Source of the DNA: Mucilaginibacter sp. dw_454
GTDB lineage: Bacteria; Bacteroidota; Bacteroidia; Sphingobacteriales; Sphingobacteriaceae
Direction of reading: 5' to 3'
DNA: 64,000 nt
NCBI RefSeq assembly: GCF_018449775.1
Contig: NZ_JAAVVB010000001.1
Coordinates: forward strand, 1,426,001 to 1,490,000
Position numbers and translations under genes: made by a program. The notes beneath the pieces were generated by a model. The model made no database searches. It was not told the origin of the DNA and saw nothing but the letters and a program-made list of their open reading frames with translations. Positions 58,015 through 64,000 of this stretch are shown here, piece after piece; the first letter of the stretch is position 1, and each line of letters begins with the position of its first letter.

Positions 58015-59472
58015 ATGAAAAAAAGTCTACTTGTCTGCCTCCTTTTTCTAGCTACGATTAAGGTTTTTGGGCAACGGTTTGCACAATACAATACAGGTTC
58101 ATTATACGATTCGTTCGAGAATCCGTCGCAACGCGCTTTTATCCCTGACACAACAAAGCAGTTTGCTTTTAACTTTCTTATACCAAACTTCGATGCTAAT
58201 CTGTTACTTACCGGCAATGGCCAGGAAGCTTTAAAGACCCGCTTGTTCAATAACTATTATAATACCGCTAACCTGGTAACAGGCCAGCACGCTTACAACC
58301 GTTTTAACGTTAACGCCAATGTTTACACCATTATGTTAAAGGTTTTTACCAGCGAAGACGGCGACCAGGAAATGGGGGTATCACTAAATACCCGGGCAGA
58401 AGCGCGTGGTACTGCTACTGACGAATCTATAGCCTTTTTTAATGGGACTACCAATTTTCCGGCCAACAGTTATGCCAATGTATTCAATGATAATTTAAGT
58501 TACCAGGCTTATCATCAGCTAAGTTTCACTTACCGCGAGCAAGTTACCAGGCGTTTGGCAATCGGTTTTAAATTTAGCGCGCTGGCGGGTCTCGCCTATC
58601 GTAAAATCGACATAGATCAGTCGAGTGTTACATTTAATAAGAACGCAGATCAGGCAATGTTATATTTATCGGGCACCAATTATGCAAGTAATCAAAAAGG
58701 CGAATCAACTGCAGAAAAAGCTTTCCCGTTTTTAACTAATCCGGGCGCATCAGTTAGTATTGGCACCACTTATTTAGATGAAAGCGGTTTTAAATGGCAG
58801 GGCAACATCAAGAATCTTGGCTTTATACGTTGGTCAGGTAAATCGTACATTTCCACTTTTAGCGGCAGCACCTTAATCAATAACTTTTCGAGTGCCCAAC
58901 GCGAAGACATTATTACACATAGTCTTGACAGCTTAACCACCGGCTCCAACAAAAATAAGAGCTTTGTTAGCCCTACCAATGGATTGCTGGAATTAAGCAT
59001 TAACAAAACATGGTGGCTTAATGACGATGGCTATCTCAAATTTTCGCCAACACTAATAGGTTCTAAAGAGCTTTTTTATAATGGCTTTACGGCGGCCCTG
59101 GTTGCGCCGCTGCAATTTGGTACCCGCAGCATAGCGCTTACTACAACTTATGACGAGTTAAAGGCGGCCAACCTGGGTTTTCAATACATGAGCAAGTCTG
59201 AAAATTCTGAATTTTTTATAGGTAGCGAGCGTTTGCTAAGTACAGTAAATTTTATTCATACAGCTACCCAAGGAACTTTAGATAATAAATCTCAACTCAA
59301 AACACCGGCAACGAGTTTTACGGGTTTAGACTTCTATATTGGTGTGTCATTTAAATTTGGACAACTAATAGAGCGCAGGATGAACTCGAGCAGAATAGGC
59401 CCGGCCGGCGATAAAGGATTTTTTGGCAAGATCTGGGATGGTATGTTCGGCAAAAAAGACCCTAACTACTAA
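58015..59472 (+). CDS. DUF5723-type outer-membrane beta-barrel protein
   Basis: 485 residues with signal peptide (KKSLLVCLLFLATIKVFGQ). RFAQYNTGSLYDSFENPSQR is a hallmark of the DUF5723 group. The body alternates polar and hydrophobic residues (RRLAIGFKFSALAGLAYRKI, AALVAPLQFGTRSIALTTTY), consistent with a beta barrel. The end is a periplasmic-looking tail RRMNSSRIGPAGDKGFFGKI. Role unknown; members are often near motility or envelope genes. Its last 4 bp overlap the end of tsaB. Confidence 0.77.
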   Translation: MKKSLLVCLLFLATIKVFGQRFAQYNTGSLYDSFENPSQRAFIPDTTKQFAFNFLIPNFDANLLLTGNGQEALKTRLFNNYYNTANLVTGQHAYNRFNVNANVYTIMLKVFTSEDGDQEMGVSLNTRAEARGTATDESIAFFNGTTNFPANSYANVFNDNLSYQAYHQLSFTYREQVTRRLAIGFKFSALAGLAYRKIDIDQSSVTFNKNADQAMLYLSGTNYASNQKGESTAEKAFPFLTNPGASVSIGTTYLDESGFKWQGNIKNLGFIRWSGKSYISTFSGSTLINNFSSAQREDIITHSLDSLTTGSNKNKSFVSPTNGLLELSINKTWWLNDDGYLKFSPTLIGSKELFYNGFTAALVAPLQFGTRSIALTTTYDELKAANLGFQYMSKSENSEFFIGSERLLSTVNFIHTATQGTLDNKSQLKTPATSFTGLDFYIGVSFKFGQLIERRMNSSRIGPAGDKGFFGKIWDGMFGKKDPNY

Positions 59473-60155
59473 ACCTTTTTTTGCGTTACCAGGAAATCTT
59501 TCAGGTAAAATGGCTCGAAGTAGGCCATATCTTCAAATTGCGCGGCAGCATATTTTTGTAGCGCTTTGTTGTTAAGGTAAGTGGCAGAGTTTGAAAATTC
59601 AGTATTGAATATCGCGTTAGGATTATCGCCCAAAGTTGACCGGCATTTCTCGGCGCCATCTCCAAAAAACAATATTTTGTGCGCTAATAATTGTTCGCTA
59701 AAACTATGCTCGTCAATTATTTCTGCCGATGTTGGTTTCACTACGCTTCCGTTAGCATCAAATAAAGCGGTATAAACTTCCATCCGGCGCGCATCAATCA
59801 TGGGGCATAGCAAAACATCAGGGGCAACGCAGGTTTCGGCTAATATACCATGGGCCATCGACTCCAGGGTCTCTATCGCAATCAAAGGCTTATCTAACGC
59901 AAAACAAAGCCCTTTAGCTGTAGATACCCCTATGCGTAAACCCGTGTAAGATCCCGGTCCACTGCTTACGGCAACCGCATCAATATGGGCATACGTTAAA
60001 CCGCTACTACTTACCAATTCCTCTACAAACAAAGTAATTACCCCGGCGTGGATATTACGCTCATTTAATTGCTTTACGGCTATAGTCTCGCCATTTTTTG
60101 CTAACGATACGGAGCAAACGGTTGTCGCAGTTTCTATTTGAAGAATAATACTCAT
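59469..60155 (-). CDS. tsaB: tRNA threonylcarbamoyladenosine biosynthesis protein TsaB
   Basis: 228 residues, ASKHA fold. ILQIETATTVCSVSLAKNGE is the start, AVSSGPGSYTGLRIGVSTAK the TsaB/TsaD hallmark and GLCFALDKPLIAIETLESMA follows. Pairs with TsaD and TsaE to make t6A at position 37 of ANN-decoding tRNAs. It starts a minus-strand run with yidD, rnpA and rpmH upstream. Confidence 0.95.
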   Translation of the reverse strand: MSIILQIETATTVCSVSLAKNGETIAVKQLNERNIHAGVITLFVEELVSSSGLTYAHIDAVAVSSGPGSYTGLRIGVSTAKGLCFALDKPLIAIETLESMAHGILAETCVAPDVLLCPMIDARRMEVYTALFDANGSVVKPTSAEIIDEHSFSEQLLAHKILFFGDGAEKCRSTLGDNPNAIFNTEFSNSATYLNNKALQKYAAAQFEDMAYFEPFYLKDFLVTQKKV

Positions 60156-60169
60156 TTTATAAATTGTAC

Positions 60170-60412
60170 TTAAGGCACCGGATCATGACCGTGCCCACCC
60201 CAGGGATTACAGCTGGCAATGCGTTTCAAAGTTAACCATCCGCCTTTAAAGGCACCATGTTTTTTTATAGCCTCTACCCCATATTGCGAGCAGGTTGGCG
60301 TATAACGGCAAGAAGCCCCTGTAAGCGGCGATATAAAATATTGATAGATGCGTATCAGCAAAACAAAGAAAGCACCTATAAGCGCCTTGAATGAGCGTAT
60401 CAATGCATTCAT
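60170..60412 (-). CDS. yidD: Membrane protein insertion efficiency factor YidD
   Basis: 80 residues. [40 protein letters not shown] and [19 protein letters not shown] contain the three conserved cysteines and the CNPWGGxGxDPVP end. It overlaps rnpA by 4 bp as in most bacteria. yidC and dnaA are not in this block. Confidence 0.96.
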   Translation of the reverse strand: MNALIRSFKALIGAFFVLLIRIYQYFISPLTGASCRYTPTCSQYGVEAIKKHGAFKGGWLTLKRIASCNPWGGHGHDPVP

Positions 60413-60792
60413 TTTATCACATCAGTACTAAGCTGAATTAAAAGTTTCAGCATTTTCTTTTCCATCAAATCATAATCGGCAATTTCTTTGCCAATATAAC
60501 CTACCGATAATATAATTTGCTTGCCGGCATCAATAAGCGGAGTATAAAGTTGAGCTTGTTTATTTAAACGGTAAGCTTCGCGTATGCGGCGTTTGATCAG
60601 ATTACGATCAACCGCGTGTTTAAATCGCCTTTTTGAAACTGAGAAAACTATTTGTACGGGAAACTTTTGCGGCTGCGTTGCAGCCTGCCAGGAGGCTTTG
60701 AAGGGGTAACATAAAAAAGAAGAACCGCCATGAAAAAGCCCATCAATGAGCCTTTTATTGCATAACCGTTCTTCTTTTGTAAAGGTGTACAT
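60409..60792 (-). CDS. rnpA: Ribonuclease P protein component
   Basis: 127 residues. The N-terminus [20 protein letters not shown] and the RNR motif [20 protein letters not shown] identify RnpA, the protein partner of the catalytic RNase P RNA. The distal helix ([18 protein letters not shown]) is present. It follows rpmH after 74 bp and overlaps yidD. The rnpB RNA gene is not in this window. Confidence 0.94.
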   Translation of the reverse strand: MYTFTKEERLCNKRLIDGLFHGGSSFLCYPFKASWQAATQPQKFPVQIVFSVSKRRFKHAVDRNLIKRRIREAYRLNKQAQLYTPLIDAGKQIILSVGYIGKEIADYDLMEKKMLKLLIQLSTDVIK

Positions 60793-60866
60793 AGCTACTA
60801 ATTATGAACCGTAAGTTAAAACAGGTTCAAACCCCTTGAAAAACAAGAGAGCAAGTAACCAAATAT

Positions 60867-61025
60867 CTATGCTTTGTGGCGACCTTCGCTTGACACTGTT
60901 AGTCTTTTTCTGCCTTTAGCTCTTCTTGCAGCTAATATTCTTCTGCCGTTAGCTGTTGACATGCGCTCACGGAAACCGTGTTTATTTCTTCTTTTTCTTT
61001 GAGAAGGCTGGAACGTTCTTTTCAT
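60867..61025 (-). CDS. rpmH: 50S ribosomal protein L34
   Basis: 52 residues: [20 protein letters not shown] and [20 protein letters not shown], then [12 protein letters not shown]. Start at 61023-61025, stop at 60867-60869. Too short for a standard ORF cutoff, but the identity is certain. First gene of the rpmH-rnpA-yidD block. In many bacteria this block lies at the replication origin next to dnaA; here an unusual AT-rich spacer precedes it. Confidence 0.98.
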   Translation of the reverse strand: MKRTFQPSQRKRRNKHGFRERMSTANGRRILAARRAKGRKRLTVSSEGRHKA

Positions 61026-61062
61026 GACTTTTTATTCTATTTGTTTTTAAAAAACAAGAGCG

Positions 61063-61092
61063 CAAATGTAGCGTAATTTTTTAGTTTTTCAA
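61063..61092 (-). promoter_or_regulatory. rpmH promoter, exact Bacteroidetes form
   Basis: On the minus strand TTG (61090-61092), a 19-bp spacer and TACATTTG (61063-61070). It matches the TTG-N19-TAnnTTTG consensus at all fixed positions. The leader to the ATG would be about 30 nt. It helps set the Bacteroidota assignment. Confidence 0.75.
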
Positions 61093-61105
61093 ACAGAGTT
61101 TTAAA

Positions 61106-61344
61106 AAAACTTATCAGCGGCACGTTGATAAGTTTTGATTGCTTTTTAAAAATCTCTTAAATGTTGTTAAAAAAAATTTAAGCATCGTTGAAAAGGCAGA
61201 AATCAAGTGATCCAAAAATGACTTAAAAGTCATAAAAACTGATCCAAAGTGATCCAACTATTAATAATTTTTATTCAATTATCTAATTGTCAGATATTTG
61301 TCTTTTAAATCTGATCCAATTGATCCACATTCTCGCGTGGATCA
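61106..61344. other. Array of TGATCCA words and palindromes, candidate replication origin or regulatory array
   Basis: The 338-bp gene-free stretch 61026-61363 is strongly AT-rich. It holds TGATCCA five times on the plus strand (61208, 61240, 61250, 61312, 61321) and once inverted (TGGATCA at 61338). The last two form TGATCCAC-N8-GTGGATCA. TGATCCACA at 61321 differs from the DnaA box TTATCCACA at one base. Palindromes AAAACTTATCA-N9-TGATAAGTTTT (61106-61136) and ATGACTT-AA-AAGTCAT (61218-61233) lie within. Position beside rpmH-rnpA fits oriC, but dnaA is absent and no exact DnaA box is seen. Confidence 0.5.
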
Positions 61345-61363
61345 CCACACCGGTGGTTCTTTA

Positions 61364-61750
61364 TTATTTCTTCGCTAACAAGTCGCGTATCTCTGTAAGT
61401 AATAGTTCTTCTTTTGTTGGTTCAGGTGCGGATACCGGGGCAACTTCTTCTTTCTTCTTAGTGGCATTAATAGCCAGAATTATGGCAAACAAGGCAATCG
61501 CCACTATGATGAATGATATACACTGCGACAGGAAGTTACCGTACTTAATAGCCGTGCCGGGTATTACCAATTGAGACAGGTTGGTCAAATGTGCTGCGGT
61601 CAGGGCAGGTTTAAGTATAGCCGGGGTGATGATATCATCAACCAGTGAGCTTACAATCTTGCCAAAAGCAGCACCAATTACAACAGCAACTGCCAGGTCA
61701 ACCACGTTGCCACGCATGGCAAACTCTTTAAATTCTTTTACAATAGCCAT
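61364..61750 (-). CDS. mscL: Large-conductance mechanosensitive channel MscL
   Basis: 128 residues from the ATG at 61748-61750; the upstream part is not conserved. EFKEFAMRGNVVDLAVAVVI is helix 1 with the pore constriction, GAAFGKIVSSLVDDIITPAI follows, and helix 2 is FLSQCISFIIVAIALFAIIL. The C-terminal helical bundle is linked by a Pro/Ala-rich stretch (KKKEEVAPVSAPEPTKEEL). Releases solutes when the membrane is stretched by osmotic downshock. Confidence 0.96.
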   Translation of the reverse strand: MAIVKEFKEFAMRGNVVDLAVAVVIGAAFGKIVSSLVDDIITPAILKPALTAAHLTNLSQLVIPGTAIKYGNFLSQCISFIIVAIALFAIILAINATKKKEEVAPVSAPEPTKEELLLTEIRDLLAKK

Positions 61751-61897
61751 AGTTTTAAAGTTATAAGTTAAAGTTATCATAAAATTATTGACTCGTCCAA
61801 ACAAATGTTGCTTTTAGGTATTTATGGTAAAACCGCTTTCATAATAAACAGTTTTAATTTATGGGTAATTGATGTAGATTTGCCCTGTATCTGATTT

Positions 61898-63373
61898 ATG
61901 CTTAAACAAAACCTTCAACAAAAACTACTACAAAAGCTATCGCCCCAGCAGATACAATTTATCAAGCTGCTGCAGGTGCCTACCGTGTCTTTAGATACAC
62001 GGATTAAAGAAGAGCTGGAAGAGAACCCGGCTTTGGAGGATTTGAGCTTAACCAACCTTAACGAACCCGAAGAACAATATCCCGACCGCGACCCCGACGA
62101 AGACAATTACAATAACGATGAGGAACGCGGCGAGGCAGATGAGTTTAATATTGACGATTACCTGCAGGAAGATAACGTAAACGACTACGGATCGCGCTAT
62201 GACCAGAATGGCGAGGACGAGGACGATCGTAAAGAGATACCTTTTGCCGTACAAAGCTCGTTTTTCGAGATGCTGCAGGCTCAGTTAGATATGTTACCCA
62301 TGTCTGACAAAGACTTCAAAATAGCCAACCAGATTATAGGCAGTTTGGATGACGATGGTTATCTGCGCCGCCCTATTACATCACTTACCGACGACCTGGC
62401 ATTTTCGCAAAACGTAATGGCCGAGGATGAGGAGGTTGAGGATATGCTAAAGCTGATTCAAAGCTTTGACCCTCCCGGCATTGGCGCACGCAGCCTGCAG
62501 GAATGCCTGCTAATACAACTGCGCCGCAAGGACATTAATGATCCTATTATCGTCAAAGCTATTTTGGTAGTTGAGCATTACCTGGAAGAGTTTACCCGCA
62601 AGCACTACGACAAACTGGAAAAATCATTAAACATGACCTCGATTGAATTGCGTGGTGTGGTGAATGAGATCCTGAAGCTTAACCCGAAACCGGGTGACTC
62701 GAATGAAGTAAATACCAAGCAGATGCAGGTTATTCCTGATTTCCATATCAAGAATAGCGATGGTGTACTGATATTAACTTTGAATTCAAAGAATGCTCCT
62801 GAGCTGCGTGTAAGCCGCTCATACCAGGAGATGTTTCAGCACTACGATAAAGCATCGCAAAAAGATAAAAAGTTAAAAGAAGCAGTACAGTTTGTAAAGC
62901 AAAAGCTCGACTCGGCAAAGTGGTTTATCGATGCTATTAAGCAGCGCCAGCAAACCCTGCTGAAGACCATGAATGCCATTATGCATTACCAGTACGATTT
63001 CTTTTTAACCGGCGATGACAAGAACTTAAAACCGATGATATTGAAAGACATTGCCGATAAGATAGGCATGGATATTTCGACAGTATCGCGCGTTGCAAAT
63101 TCAAAGTACGTTCAAACAGAGCATGGCACCTACCTTTTAAAGTCTTTCTTCTCTGAAGCTATCCAAACCGAAAGCGGCGAAGAAGTATCAAATAAAGAGG
63201 TTAAGAAGATCCTTGAAGAGCACATTGGAAAAGAAGACAAACGCCATCCCCTGGCCGACGAAAAACTAACCGAGATACTGAAAGATGCCGGCTACAACAT
63301 AGCCCGCCGTACGGTAGCCAAATACCGTGAGCAGATGAATATCCCTGTAGCAAGGCTGAGGAAAGAACTGTAG
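61898..63373 (+). CDS. rpoN: RNA polymerase sigma-54 factor (RpoN)
   Basis: 491 residues. Region I (1-45; LKQNLQQKLLQKLSPQQIQF, Gln-rich) interacts with activators, region II (50-115) is very acidic (DEDNYNNDEERGEADEF), and the core-binding part follows. The HTH is near IGMDISTVSRVANSKYVQTE, and the RpoN box ARRTVAKYREQMNIP lies at about 469-483 for the -24 element. TAGATTTG at 61875-61882 fits the -7 element. No enhancer-binding activator is in the window. Confidence 0.97.
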   Translation: MLKQNLQQKLLQKLSPQQIQFIKLLQVPTVSLDTRIKEELEENPALEDLSLTNLNEPEEQYPDRDPDEDNYNNDEERGEADEFNIDDYLQEDNVNDYGSRYDQNGEDEDDRKEIPFAVQSSFFEMLQAQLDMLPMSDKDFKIANQIIGSLDDDGYLRRPITSLTDDLAFSQNVMAEDEEVEDMLKLIQSFDPPGIGARSLQECLLIQLRRKDINDPIIVKAILVVEHYLEEFTRKHYDKLEKSLNMTSIELRGVVNEILKLNPKPGDSNEVNTKQMQVIPDFHIKNSDGVLILTLNSKNAPELRVSRSYQEMFQHYDKASQKDKKLKEAVQFVKQKLDSAKWFIDAIKQRQQTLLKTMNAIMHYQYDFFLTGDDKNLKPMILKDIADKIGMDISTVSRVANSKYVQTEHGTYLLKSFFSEAIQTESGEEVSNKEVKKILEEHIGKEDKRHPLADEKLTEILKDAGYNIARRTVAKYREQMNIPVARLRKEL

Positions 63374-63377
63374 GTTT

Positions 63378-63478
63378 AAGAGTCGAGAATCAAGAGGCTG
63401 TATTTTCATAAATAACAAAGCCCTTTAGTTAACACTAAAGGGCTTTTACTTTATCTTAATTCTTGTTTCTAAACTCTT
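63378..63478. repeat. Imperfect inverted repeat of CAAGA words around the rpoN terminator
   Basis: Arm 1 (63378-63398) begins AAGAGTCGAGAATCAAGAGG; arm 2 (63460-63478), reversed and complemented, is AAGAGTTTAGAAACAAGAA. It shares the words of the element at 34012. A normal terminator sits between the arms. Confidence 0.72.
63417..63447. terminator. Terminator between convergent rpoN and the PorP/SprF gene
   Basis: AAAGCCCTTTAGT (63417-63429), TAAC loop and ACTAAAGGGCTTT (63434-63446) with T runs. The stem suits both strands. Confidence 0.85.
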
Positions 63479-63493
63479 GGCTCTATATTAAAA

Positions 63494-64000
63494 TCAGTGT
63501 TGAGGGCAAGTAACTTTATATCTGTTATTAAGTAACAAACCAATCACAATTTCATGAGTGCCGTTACTTACTGTGTTTAATGACGAAGTAGTAATATCAT
63601 ATGAATAACCCACGTTGATAAATGAGCTCAGGTTAAAACCGGCAAGGATACCGAATGAATCGTTATGGCGGTATGATCCACCTAACCAGAACTTATCCTG
63701 AAACGAAGCTTTTAAGTTAAGATCATAAGTTAATGGTACAGGCTGGATTTCTTTAATCAGAAAGGAAGGCAACAATGTTATATCATCAGATAAATAAACC
63801 TTGGTACCTGCTGTGAGAAAGTAATGCGGCACAGTTTTACTCACATCAAGCTGTGTAGTAGATGTACTGAAATACAGGTTTTGCTTTAGCAATTGCTGCA
63901 CAGATAAACCCACATAAAAATCAGCAGCATATAACCAGGTACCTATGCCCAAATCAGGTTTCCATTGGCTGTTATTGCCATTGGCTATCGCAGGATCGAG
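63494..64000 (-). CDS. PorP/SprF-family type IX secretion-related membrane protein (5' part outside the window)
   Basis: 168 visible residues of a protein that continues beyond the right edge. The edge reads LDPAIANGNNSQWKPDLGIG, followed by WLYAADFYVGLSVQQLLKQN, then YFLTAGTKVYLSDDITLLPS, FWLGGSYRHNDSFGILAGFN and FINVGYSYDITTSSL, with the C-terminal strand GTHEIVIGLLLNN. This is the PorP/SprF pattern of outer-membrane barrels linked to the type IX secretion system and gliding in Bacteroidetes. An in-frame TTG at 63952 is not a start, because conserved sequence continues through it to the edge. Confidence 0.92.
   Translation of the reverse strand, partial: LDPAIANGNNSQWKPDLGIGTWLYAADFYVGLSVQQLLKQNLYFSTSTTQLDVSKTVPHYFLTAGTKVYLSDDITLLPSFLIKEIQPVPLTYDLNLKASFQDKFWLGGSYRHNDSFGILAGFNLSSFINVGYSYDITTSSLNTVSNGTHEIVIGLLLNNRYKVTCPQH

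Noticed and set aside
60820..60850. GGTTCAAACCCC near rnpA, resembling a tRNA T arm
   Set aside because: No acceptor, D or anticodon stems can be built around it.

Overview
The window looks like chromosomal DNA of a Bacteroidota bacterium, most likely family Sphingobacteriaceae (Mucilaginibacter or Pedobacter type). The evidence is a PorP/SprF-type protein at the right edge, a GlmU-like protein of the alternative Bacteroidetes type, type B ribosomal protein L31, a futalosine-pathway menaquinone gene (mqnC), methylmalonyl-CoA epimerase, a LysRS with a C-terminal extension, a GH106 rhamnosidase, and promoters of the form TTG-N19-TAnnTTTG instead of -35/-10 boxes. I found no rRNA, tRNA, CRISPR array, transposase or phage gene. 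Almost everything is housekeeping or envelope biology, with many short intergenic repeats.

Layout. 1-11.4 kb: threonine aldolase (partial), a glycine-rich secreted protein, a GT87-like membrane protein, a BaiN-type flavoprotein, and complex I genes in two blocks (nuoA-nuoB, then nuoC-nuoD) with purK, purE, yqgE and pdxH between them. 11.4-15.1 kb: a stress-type locus with an ECF sigma factor, a membrane protein joining an anti-sigma-like N-terminus to a trypsin-like protease, three tiny Lys/Asp/Thr-rich lipoproteins, a DUF2383 four-helix protein and a 56-residue membrane lipoprotein. 15.2-25.8 kb: ModF-like ABC ATPase, mqnC, a GH26-like glycosidase, two exported ferritin-like proteins, scpB, an acidic microprotein, a YghO-like acyltransferase, an XRE regulator, mpl and a double-Usp protein. 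26-32 kb, all minus strand: prmA, tpiA, the GlmU-like protein, rpmE2, methylmalonyl-CoA epimerase and a large conserved protein of unknown function.

32.2-45 kb: iscS-iscU-iscA separated by unusual inverted repeats, a long-chain acyl-CoA ligase, an MBOAT/SGNH O-acylation pair, a HAD phosphatase, and a GH106-AraC-SDR group. 45-56 kb: lysS, small proteins, ung, an Lrp regulator, an mntR-mntH pair with a clear operator in front (MntH carries a C-terminal Usp domain), smpB, pcm and priA. 56-64 kb: two envelope proteins of unknown function, tsaB, the yidD-rnpA-rpmH block, an AT-rich spacer with six TGATCCA words that could be a replication origin or another protein-binding array, mscL, rpoN and a truncated PorP/SprF gene.

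The observations most worth following are the TGATCCA array beside rpmH, the sigma factor with its protease-linked putative anti-sigma protein and adjoining lipoproteins, the MntR operator with the MntH-Usp fusion, the inverted repeats built of short repeated words (two of them inside the isc cluster), and a 91-nt three-way-junction fold at 2524-2614. Several gene starts were moved from the longest reading frame to an internal ATG because the upstream part is repeat sequence or lies before a signal peptide or domain start.
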